A program made the translations under genes and the position numbers. A DNA stretch of 64,000 bases from Apostichopus japonicus (Eukaryota > Echinodermata > Holothuroidea > Aspidochirotida > Stichopodidae). Location: positions 5,354,001 to 5,418,000 of the forward strand of contig NC_092571.1 in NCBI RefSeq assembly GCF_037975245.1, in the 5' to 3' direction. Every line of letters starts with the position of its first letter. Position 1 is the stretch's first letter. This document shows positions 53,701 through 64,000 of the stretch, one piece after another. The notes beneath the pieces were generated by a model that was given only the letters and a program-made list of their open reading frames with translations, did not search any database and had not been told where the DNA came from.

Positions 53701-56700
53701 ATCGATTGTGCGGTACCGATCAATCGAATGTTCGGTACCGATCAATCGAATGTGCGGTACCGATCAATCGAATGTGCGGTATTGATTTATCGAATGTTCG
53801 GTACCGATCAATCGAATGTTCGGTACTGATCAATCGAATGTTCGGTACCGATCAATCGAATGTTCTGTACCGATCAATCGAATTTGCGTTACCGATCAAT
53901 CGAATGTTCGGTACCGATCAATCGAATGTTCGGTACCGATCAATCGAATGTGCGGTACCGTTCAATCGAATGTTCGGTACCGATCAATCGAATGTGCGGT
54001 ACCGATCAATCGAATGTGCGGTATTGATCAATCGAATGTTCGGTACCGATCAATCGAATGTGCGGTACCGATCAATCGAATGTGCGGAACCGATCAATCG
54101 AATGTTCGGTACCGTACCGATGAATCGAATGTGCGGTACCGATGAATCGAATGTGCGGTACCGATCAACTAATGTGCGAAACCGAACAATCGAATGTGAG
54201 GTACCGAACAATCGAATGTGCGGTACCGAACAATCGAATATGCGGTACCGATCAATCAAATGTGCGGTACCGATCAATCAAATGTGCGGTACCGATCAAC
54301 TAATGTGCGATACCGAACAATCGAATGTTCGGTACCGTACCGAACAATCGAATATGCGGTACCGATCAATCGAATGTGCGGTACCGATCAATCGAATGTT
54401 CGGTACCGATCAATCGCATGTGCGGTACCGATCAATCGAATGTGCGGTATTGATCAATCGAATGTTCGGTACCGATCAATCGAATGTGCGGTACCGATCA
54501 ATCGAATGTTCGGTACCGATCAATCGAATGTACGGTATTGATCAATCGAATGTTCGGTACCGATCAATCGAATGTTCGGTATCGATCAATCGAATGTTCG
54601 GTACCGATCAATCGAATGTTCGGTACCGATCAATAGAATGTTCGGTACCGATCAATCGAATGTTCGGTACCGATCAATCGAATGTTCGGTACCGATCAAT
54701 CGAATGTGCGGTACCGATCAATCATATATGCGGTACACATCAATCGAATGTTCGGTACCGATCAATCGAATGTGCGGTACCTATTAATCGAATGTGCGGT
54801 ACCGATTAATCGAATGTGCGGTACCGATCAATCGAATGTTCGATACTGATCAATCGAATGTGCGGTACCGGACAATCGAAAATGCGGTACCGAACAATCG
54901 AATATGCGGTACCGATGAATCGAATGTGCGGTACCGATCAATCGAATGTGCGGAACCGATCAATCGAATGTTCGGTACCGTACCGATGAATCGAATGTGC
55001 GGTACCGATCAATCGAATGTGCGGTACCGATCAACTAATGTGCGGTACCGATCAACTAATGTGCGATACCGAACAATCGAATGTTCGGTACCGTACCGAT
55101 GAATCGAATGTGCGGTACCGATGAATCGAATGTGCGGTACCGATCAATCGAATGTTCGGTACCGATTAATCGCATGTGCGGTACCGATCAATCGAATGTG
55201 CGGTATTGATCAATCGAATGTTCGGTACCGATCAATCGAATGTGCGGTACCGATCAATCGAATGTTCGTTACCGATCAATCGAATGTGCGGTACCGATCA
55301 ATCGAATGTTCGTTACCGATCAATCGAATGTGCGGTATTGATCAATCGAATGTTCGGTACCGATCAATCGAATGTTCGGTACCGATCAATCGATTGTGCG
55401 GTACCGATCAATCGAATGTTCGGTACCGATCAATCGAATGTGCGGTACCGATCAATCGAATGTGCGGTATTGATTTATCGAATGTTCGGTACCGATCAAT
55501 CGAATGTTCGGTACTGATCAATCGAATGTTCGGTACCGATCAATCGAATGTTCGGTACCGATCAATAGAATGTTCGGTACCGATCAATCGAATGTTCGGT
55601 ACCGATCAATAGAATGTTCGGTACCGATCAATCGAATGTTCGGTACCGATCAATAGAATGTGCGGTACCGATCAATCGAATGTTCGATACCGATCAATCG
55701 AATGTGCGGTACCGGACAATCGAATGTGCGGTACCGAACAATCGAATATGCGGTACCGATCAATCGAATGTGCGGTACCGATCAATCGAATGTGCGGTAA
55801 CGATCAACTAATGTGCGGTACCGAACAATCGAATGTTCGGTACCGTACCGATGAATCGAATGTGCGGTACCGATCAATCGAATGTGCGGTACCGATCAAT
55901 CGAATGTTCGCTACCGATCAATCGAATGTGCGGTACCGATCAATCGAATGTGCGTTATTGATCAATCGAATGTGCGGTACCGATCAATCGAATGTGCGGT
56001 ACCGAACAATCGAATGTGCGGTACCGAGCAATCGAATGTGCGGTACCGATCAATCGAATGTGCTGTACCGATCAATCGAATGTGCGGTACCGATCAATCG
56101 AATGTGCGGTACCGATCAATCGAATGTGCGGTACGGATCAACTAATGTGCGATACCGAACAATCGAATGTGCGGTACCGATCAATCGAATGTGCGTTACC
56201 GATCAATCGAATGTGCGGTATTGATCAATCGAATGTGCGGTACCGATCAATCGAATGTTCGGTACCGATCAATCGAATGTGCGGTACCGTTCAATCGAAT
56301 GTTCGGTACCGATCAATCGAATGTGCGGTACCGATCAATCGAATGTGCGGTATTGATCAATCGAATGTTCGGTACCGATCAATCGAATGTTCGGTACCGA
56401 TCAATCGAATGTTCGGTACCGATCAATAGAATGTTCGGTACCGTGCAATCGAATGTGCGGTACCGATCAATCATATATGCGGTACACATCAATCGAATGT
56501 GCGGTACCGATCAATCGAATGTTCGGTACCGATCAATCGAATGTTCGGTACCGATCAATCGAATGTTCGGTACCGATCAATCGAATGTTCGGTACCGATC
56601 AATCGAATGTTCTGTACCGATCAATCGAATTTGCGTTACCGATCAATCGAATGTTCGGTACCGATCAATCGAATGTTCGGTACCGATCAATCGAATGTGC

Positions 56701-59420
56701 GGTACCGTTCAATCGAATGTTCGGTACCGATCAATCGAATGTGCGGTACCGATCAATCGAATGTGCGGTATTGATCAATCGAATGTTCGGTACCGATCAA
56801 TCGAATGTGCGGTACCGATCAATCGAATGTGCGGAACCGATCAATCGAATGTTCGGTACCGTACCGATGAATCGAATGTGCGGTACCGATGAATCGAATG
56901 TGCGGTACCGATCAACTAATGTGCGAAACCGAACAATCGAATGTGCGGTACCGAACAATCGAATGTGCGGTACCGAACAATCGAATATGCGGTACCGATC
57001 AATCAAATGTGCGGTACCGATCAATCAAATGTGCGGTACCGATCAACTAATGTGCGATACCGAACAATCGAATGTTCGGTACCGTACCGAACAATCGAAT
57101 ATGCGGTACCGATCAATCGAATGTGCGGTACCGATCAATCGAATGTTCGGTACCGATCAATCGCATGTGCGGTACCGATCAATCGAATGTGCGGTATTGA
57201 TCAATCGAATGTTCGGTACCGATCAATCGAATGTGCGGTACCGATCAATCGAATGTTCGGTACCGATCAATCGAATGTGCGGTATTGATCAATCGAATGT
57301 TCGGTACCGATCAATCGAATGTTCGGTATCGATCAATCGAATGTTCGGTACCGATCAATCGAATGTTCGGTACCGATCAATAGAATGTTCGGTACCGATC
57401 AATCGAATGTTCGGTACCGATCAATCGAATGTTCGGTACCGATCAATCGAATGTGCGGTACCGATCAATCATATATGCGGTACACATCAATCGAATGTTC
57501 GGTACCGATCAATCGAATGTGCGGTACCTATTAATCGAATGTGCGGTACCGATCAATCGAATGTGCGGTACCGATCAATCGAATGTTCGATACTGATCAA
57601 TCGAATGTGCGGTACCGGACAATCGAAAATGCGGTACCGAACAATCGAATATGCGGTACCGATGAATCGAATGTGCGGTACCGATCAATCGAATGTGCGG
57701 AACCGATCAATCGAATGTTCGGTACCGTACCGATGAATCGAATGTGCGGTACCGATCAATCGAATGTGCGGTACCGATCAACTAATGTGCGGTACCGATC
57801 AACTAATGTGCGATACCGAACAATCGAATGTTCGGTACCGTACCGATGAATCGAATGTGCGGTACCGATGAATCGAATGTGCGGTACCGATCAATCGAAT
57901 GTTCGGTACCGATTAATCGCATGTGCGGTACCGATCAATCGAATGTGCGGTATTGATCAATCGAATGTTCGGTACCGATCAATCGAATGTGCGGTACCGA
58001 TCAATCGAATGTTCGTTACCGATCAATCGAATGTGCGGTACCGATCAATCGAATGTTCGTTACCGATCAATCGAATGTGCGGTATTGATCAATCGAATGT
58101 TCGGTACCGATCAATCGAATGTTCGGTACCGATCAATCGATTGTGCGGTACCGATCAATCGAATGTTCGGTACCGATCAATCGAATGTGCGGTACCGATC
58201 AATCGAATGTGCGGTATTGATTTATCGAATGTTCGGTACCGATCAATCGAATGTTCGGTACTGATCAATCGAATGTTCGGTACCGATCAATCGAATGTTC
58301 GGTACCGATCAATAGAATGTTCGGTACCGATCAATCGAATGTTCGGTACCGATCAATAGAATGTTCGGTACCGATCAATCGAATGTTCGGTACCGATCAA
58401 TAGAATGTGCGGTACCGATCAATCGAATGTTCGATACCGATCAATCGAATGTGCGGTACCGGACAATCGAATGTGCGGTACCGAACAATCGAATATGCGG
58501 TACCGATCAATCGAATGTGCGGTACCGATCAATCGAATGTGCGGTAACGATCAACTAATGTGCGGTACCGAACAATCGAATGTTCGGTACCGTACCGATG
58601 AATCGAATGTGCGGTACCGATCAATCGAATGTGCGGTACCGATCAATCGAATGTTCGCTACCGATCAATCGAATGTGCGGTACCGATCAATCGAATGTGC
58701 GTTATTGATCAATCGAATGTGCGGTACCGATCAATCGAATGTGCGGTACCGAACAATCGAATGTGCGGTACCGAGCAATCGAATGTGCGGTACCGATCAA
58801 TCGAATGTGCTGTACCGATCAATCGAATGTGCGGTACCGATCAATCGAATGTGCGGTACCGATCAATCGAATGTGCGGTACGGATCAACTAATGTGCGAT
58901 ACCGAACAATCGAATGTGCGGTACCGATCAATCGAATGTGCGTTACCGATCAATCGAATGTGCGGTATTGATCAATCGAATGTGCGGTACCGATCAATCG
59001 AATGTTCGGTACCGATCAATCGAATGTGCGGTACCGTTCAATCGAATGTTCGGTACCGATCAATCGAATGTGCGGTACCGATCAATCGAATGTGCGGTAT
59101 TGATCAATCGAATGTTCGGTACCGATCAATCGAATGTTCGGTACCGATCAATCGAATGTTCGGTACCGATAAATAGAATGTTCGGTACCGATCAATAGAA
59201 TGTGCGGTACCGATCAATTATATATGCGGTACACATCAATTGAATGTGCGGTACCGATCAATCGAATGTTCGATACCGATCAATCGAATGTTCGGTACCG
59301 ATCAATCGAATGTTCGGTACCGATCAATCGAATGTTCGGTACCGATCAATCGAATGTTCTGTACCGATCAATCGAATGTGCCGTACCGATCAATCGAATG
59401 TGCGGTACCGATCAATCGAA
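47300..59420. repeat. 2,747-bp higher-order units in a 6,316-bp superduplication
   Basis: About 47.3-50.1 kb matches about 50.05-52.85 kb at offset 2,747 bp. The combined stretch from about 47.54 to 53.11 kb matches about 53.85 to 59.42 kb at offset 6,316 bp. This gives four copies of the 2,747-bp unit. Copies 1 and 3 share AATGTGAGGTACC, GTACGGTATTG and GATTAATCG twice in a row, where copies 2 and 4 have the consensus form. Between copies 2 and 3 lies about 0.8 kb of partial unit. The superunit therefore duplicated after the two internal copies had already diverged. Confidence 0.87.
53800..53870. other. Chimeric higher-order junction
   Basis: Upstream of about 53,830 the sequence follows the 49.15-49.2 kb type, with TATTGATTTATCG and then CGGTACTGATC. 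Downstream it follows the 47.54 kb type, with GTTCTGTACC and then AATTTGCGTTACC. The other copies of the first type continue to CAATAGAATG, and the other copies of the second type are preceded by plain T-type units. About 33 bp, 53,835-53,867, is identical to both parents and must contain the crossover. This is the expected product of an unequal exchange between out-of-register units. Confidence 0.8.
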
Positions 59421-60102
59421 TGTGCGGTACCGAACAATCGAATGTGCGGTACCGAGCAATCGAATGTGCGGTACCGATCAATCGAATGTGCTGTACCGAT
59501 CAATCGAATGTGCGGTACCGATCAATCGAATGTGCGGTACCGATCAATCGAATGTGCGGTACGGATCAACTAATGTGCGATACCGAACAATCGAATGTGC
59601 GGTACCGATCAATCGAATGTGCGTTACCGATCAATCGAATGTGCGGTATTGATCAATCGAATGTGCGGTACCGATCAATCGAATGTTCGGTACCGATCAA
59701 TCGAATGTGCGGTACCGTTCAATCGAATGTTCGGTACCGATCAATCGAATGTGCGGTACCGATCAATCGAATGTGCGGTATTGATCAATCGAATGTTCGG
59801 TACCGATCAATCGAATGTTCGGTACCGATCAATCGAATGTTCGGTACCGATAAATAGAATGTTCGGTACCGATCAATAGAATGTGCGGTACCGATCAATT
59901 ATATATGCGGTACACATCAATTGAATGTGCGGTACCGATCAATCGAATGTTCGATACCGATCAATCGAATGTTCGGTACCGATCAATCGAATGTTCGGTA
60001 CCGATCAATCGAATGTTCGGTACCGATCAATCGAATGTTCTGTACCGATCAATCGAATGTGCCGTACCGATCAATCGAATGTGCGGTACCGATCAATCGA
60101 AT
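58741..60102. repeat. 681-bp direct tandem duplication
   Basis: Positions about 58,741-59,421 and 59,422-60,102 match at a constant offset of 681 bp. Each copy holds most of a B-core block, a CCGTTCAATC unit, GATAAATAGAATG, the ATTATATATG sub-lineage of the marker dimer, GTTCTGTACC and GTGCCGTACC. The first copy breaks at 59,422, where its relative at 53,106 continues with GTTCGTTACC. The second copy resumes that continuation at about 60,103. The sequence past it matches 53.1 kb at offset 6,997, which is 6,316 plus 681. Confidence 0.85.
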
Positions 60103-63100
60103 GTTCGTTACCGATCAATCGAATGTGCGGTATTGATCAATCGAATGTTCGGTACCGATCAATCGAATGTTCGGTACCGATCAATCGATTGTGCGGTACC
60201 GATCAATCGAATGTTCGGTACCGATCAATCGAATGTGCGGTACCGATCAATCGAATGTGCGGAACCGATCAATCGAATGTTCGGTACCGTACCGATGAAT
60301 CGAATGTGCGGTACCGATCAATCGAATGTGCGGTACCGATCAACTAATGTGCGGTACCGATCAACTAATGTGCGATACCGAACAATCGAATGTTCGGTAC
60401 CGTACCGATGAATCGAATGTGCGGTACCGATGAATCGAATGTGCGGTACCGATCAATCGAATGTTCGGTACCGATTAATCGCATGTGCGGTACCGATCAA
60501 TCGAATGTGCGGTATTGATCAATCGAATGTTCGGTACCGATCAATCGAATGTGCGGTACCGATCAATCGAATGTTCGTTACCGATCAATCGAATGTGCGG
60601 TACCGATCAATCGAATGTTCGTTACCGATCAATCGAATGTGCGGTATTGATCAATCGAATGTTCGGTACCGATCAATCGAATGTTCGGTACCGATCAATC
60701 GATTGTGCGGTACCGATCAATCGAATGTTCGGTACCGATCAATCGAATGTGCGGTACCGATCAATCGAATGTGCGGTATTGATTTATCGAATGTTCGGTA
60801 CCGATCAATCGAATGTTCGGTACTGATCAATCGAATGTTCGGTACCGATCAATCGAATGTTCGGTACCGATCAATAGAATGTTCGGTACCGATCAATCGA
60901 ATGTTCGGTACCGATCAATAGAATGTTCGGTACCGATCAATCGAATGTTCGGTACCGATCAATAGAATGTGCGGTACCGATCAATCGAATGTTCGATACC
61001 GATCAATCGAATGTGCGGTACCGGACAATCGAATGTGCGGTACCGAACAATCGAATATGCGGTACCGATCAATCGAATGTGCGGTACCGATCAATCGAAT
61101 GTGCGGTAACGATCAACTAATGTGCGGTACCGAACAATCGAATGTTCGGTACCGTACCGATGAATCGAATGTGCGGTACCGATCAATCGAATGTGCGGTA
61201 CCGATCAATCGAATGTTCGCTACCGATCAATCGAATGTGCGGTACCGATCAATCGAATGTGCGTTATTGATCAATCGAATGTGCGGTACCGATCAATCGA
61301 ATGTGCGGTACCGAACAATCGAATGTGCGGTACCGAGCAATCGAATGTGCGGTACCGATCAATCGAATGTGCTGTACCGATCAATCGAATGTGCGGTACC
61401 GATCAATCGAATGTGCGGTACCGATCAATCGAATGTGCGGTACCTATCAACTAATGTGCGATACCGAACAATCGAATGTGCGGTACCGATCAATCGAATG
61501 TGCGTTACCGATCAATCGAATGTGCGGTATTGATCAATCGAATGTGCGGTACCGATCAATCGAATGTTCGGTACCGATCAATCGAATGTGCGGTACCGTT
61601 CAATCGAATGTTCGGTACCGATCAATCGAATGTGCGGTACCGATCAATCGAATGTGCGGTATTGATCAATCGAATGTTCGGTACCGATCAATCGAATGTT
61701 CGGTACCGATCAATCGAATGTTCGGTACCGATAAATAGAATGTTCGGTACCGATCAATAGAATGTGCGGTACCGATCAATTATATATGCGGTACACATCA
61801 ATTGAATGTGCGGTACCGATCAATCGAATGTTCGATACCGATCAATCGAATGTTCGGTACCGATCAATCGAATGTTCGGTACCGATCAATCGAATGTTCG
61901 GTACCGATCAATCGAATGTTCTGTACCGATCAATCGAATGTGCCGTACCGATCAATCGAATGTGCGGTACCGATCAATCGAATGTTCGTTACCGATCAAT
62001 CGAATGTGCGGTATTGATCAATCGAATGTTCGGTACCGATCAATCGAATGTTCGGTACCGATCAATCGATTGTGCGGTACCGATCAATCGAATGTTCGGT
62101 ACCGATCAATCGAATGTGCGGTACCGATCAATCGAATGTGCGGTATTGATTAATCGAATGTTCGGTACCGATCAATCGAATGTTCGGTACAGATCAATCG
62201 AATGTTCGGTACCGATCAATCGAATGTTCGGTACCGATCAATCGAATGTTCGGTACCGATCAATCGAATGTTCGGTACCGATCAATAGAATGTTCGGTAC
62301 CGATCAATCGAATGTTCGGTACCGATCAATAGAATGTTCGGTACCTATCAATCGAATGTTCGGTACCGATCAATCGAATGTGCGGTACCAATCAATCATA
62401 TATGCGGTACACATCAATCGAATGTTCGGTACCGATCAATCGAATGTGCGGTACCGATTAATCGAATGTGCGGTACCGATCAATAGAATGTGCGGTACCG
62501 ATCAATCGAATGTTCGATACCGATCAATCGAATGTGCGGTAACGAACAATCGAATATGCGGTACCGATCAATCGAATGTGCGGTACCGATCAATCGAATG
62601 TGCGGTACCGATCAACTAATGTGCGGTACCGAACAATCGAATGTTCGGTACCAAACCGATAAATCGAATGTGCGGTACCGATCAATCGAATGTGCGGTAC
62701 CGATCAATCGAATGTTCGCTACCGATCAATCGAATGTGCGGTACCGATCAATCGAATGTGCGTTATTGATCAATCGAATGTGCGGTACCGATCAATCGAA
62801 TGTGCGGTACCGAACAATCGAATGTGCGGTACCGAGCAATCGAATGTGCGGTACCGATCAATCGAATGTGCTGTACCGATCAATCGAATGTGCGGTACCG
62901 ATCAATCGAATGTGCGGTACCGATCAATCGAATGTGCGGTACGGATCAACTAATGTGCGATACCGAACAATCGAATGTGCGGTACCGATCAATCGAATGT
63001 GCGTTACCGATCAATCGAATGTGCGGTATTGATCAATCGAATGTGCGGTACCGATCAATCGAATGTTCGGTACCGATCAATCGAATGTGCGGTACCGTTC

Positions 63101-64000
63101 AATCGAATGTTCGGTACCGATCAATCGAATGTGCGGTATTGATCAATCGAATGTTCGGTACCGATCAATCGAATGTTCGGTACCGATCAATCGAATGTTC
63201 GGTACCGATCAATAGAATGTTCGGTACCGATCAATAGAATGTTCGGTACCGTGCAATCGAATGTGCGGTACCGATCAATCATATATGCGGTACACATCAA
63301 TCGAATGTGCGGTACCGATCAATCGAATGTTCGGTACCGATCAATCGAATGTTCGGTACCGATTAATCGAATGTTCGGTACCGATCAATCGAATGTTCGG
63401 TACCGATCAATCGAATGTTCTGTACCGATCAATCGAATGTGCGTTACCGATCAATCGAATGTTCGGTACCGATCAATCGAATGTTCGGTACCGATCAATC
63501 GAATGTGCGGTACCGTTCAATCGAATGTTCGGTACCGATCAATCGAATGTGCGGTACCGATCAATCGAATGTGCGGTATTGATCAATCGAATGTTCGGTA
63601 CCGATCAATCGAATGTGCGGTACCGATCAATCGAATGTGCGGAACCGATCAATCGAATGTTCGGTACCGTACCGATGAATCGAATGTGCGGTACCGATCA
63701 ATCGAATGTGCGGTACCGATCAACTAATGTGCGATACCGAACAATCGAATGTGCGGTACCGAACAATCGAATGTGCGGTACCGAACAATCGAATATGCGG
63801 TACCGATCAATCAAATGTGCGGTACCGATCAACTAATGTGCGATACCGAACAATCGAATGTTCGGTACCGTACCGAACAATCGAATATGCGGTACCGATC
63901 AATCGAATGTGCGGTACCGATCAATCGAATGTTCGGTACCGATCAATCGCATGTGCGGTACCGATCAATCGAATGTGCGGTATTGATGAATCGAATGTTC
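60103..64000. repeat. Shuffled B-type blocks to the window end
   Basis: About 60.4-62.1 kb matches 51.55-53.25 kb at offset 8,878. About 62.15-62.6 kb is a run of T-type units with private variants, CGGTACAGATC near 62,187, CGGTACCTATC near 62,340 and CGGTACCAATC near 62,384. A B-core block follows at 62,690. About 63.17-63.65 kb matches 47.30-47.78 kb at offset 15,871. The end, from about 63,660, is A2-like with CAACTAATG and CGCATG units. The last base is still inside the array. Confidence 0.75.

Larger units (their letters stand above)
1..64000. repeat. 22-bp satellite array filling the entire window
   Basis: Every line of the window is made of the same 22-bp unit: CGGTACCG, ATCAATCG, then AATGTT or AATGTG. 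All units run in one orientation and there is no unique sequence between them. Almost all units are 22 bp; rare 21-, 26- and 27-bp units recur at defined places. Divergence is mostly one to three substitutions per unit, drawn from a limited recurrent set: position 3 G to A, T or C; position 4 T to A; positions 6-7 CC to TT; position 10 T to A; position 11 C to G or T; position 15 C to A; position 17 A to C; position 18 A to T; position 20 G to A or T; position 22 T or G. The same variants recur in the same order kilobases apart, which is higher-order organisation. No array edge is seen. A eukaryotic heterochromatic satellite is the best interpretation; species and chromosomal position cannot be read from the sequence. 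Confidence 0.98.

Noticed and set aside
53835-53867. The chimeric joint as a simple base-call error.
   Set aside because: The change is a switch between two registers that persists for kilobases on both sides, not a local error. An assembly join remains possible and is noted as a check.
1-64000. CRISPR array.
   Set aside because: The repeats abut directly with no unique spacers, the unit is only 22 bp, and there are no cas genes or leader.
1-64000. Telomeric repeat or simple microsatellite.
   Set aside because: The unit is 22 bp, CG-containing and unlike TTAGGG, TTTAGGG or TTAGG forms. No such short repeats are present at either end of the window.
1-64000. Terminal inverted repeats of transposons, suggested by the many CGGTACCG and CGATCAATCG palindromes.
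   Set aside because: The palindromes are in every unit. No transposase-like frame, target-site duplication or non-repeat interior is seen.

Overview
The whole 64,000-base window is one uninterrupted satellite DNA array. I see no protein-coding gene, RNA gene, mobile element, CRISPR array or unique-sequence island. The unit is 22 bp. It reads CGGTACCG, then ATCAATCG, then AATGTT or AATGTG, and is repeated head to tail about 2,900 times (64,000/22), always in the same orientation. No boundary of the array lies inside the window, so what flanks it is unknown. A gene-free 64 kb array of a short monomer with multi-kilobase higher-order structure suggests a eukaryotic heterochromatic, centromeric, pericentromeric or subtelomeric region. 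The sequence alone does not identify the organism, and I do not recognise the monomer as a named satellite.

Layout. (1) About 1-16.15 kb: subfamily 'A', marked by a variant pair with GAAAATG and ACAAAAC, containing a 955-bp and an 836-bp tandem duplication and several diverged 2-3 kb blocks. (2) About 16.16-26.64 kb: 'A2', which lacks the ACAAAAC marker after 16.2 kb and contains a 351-bp duplication and a 3,482-bp duplication. (3) About 26.64-33.46 kb: subfamily 'B', where several new diagnostic variants appear together (TTCGCTACC, GCGTTATTG, CCGAGCAATC, GTGCTGTACC, CCGTTCAATC), with a 712-bp duplication. (4) About 33.46-39.0 kb: a diverged copy of the start of zone 2, offset by about 17 kb. 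(5) About 39.46-46.56 kb: two direct copies of a 3,547-bp higher-order unit of mixed A2/B type. (6) About 47.3-59.4 kb: four copies of a 2,747-bp higher-order unit, arranged as a pair of 6,316-bp superunits joined by a chimeric junction near 53.8 kb. (7) About 58.74-64 kb: a 681-bp duplication followed by shuffled B-type blocks to the window end.

Structure is therefore nested: 22-bp monomers in two main subtypes (T or G at position 22) and a set of recurrent variants; patterned blocks of hundreds of bases; higher-order units of about 0.35-3.5 kb; and segmental duplications of 6-17 kb. Most length changes are near-multiples of 22, as expected from unequal exchange. The exceptions are recurrent 21-bp and 27-bp monomers that shift phase. 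The monomer is close to self-complementary, with two dyad axes 11 bp apart, and this is the most distinctive feature of the sequence. The many long open frames on the + strand are a by-product: the consensus has no stop triplet in any forward phase, and 22 is not a multiple of 3, so all three frames are open at once with a 22-residue period.
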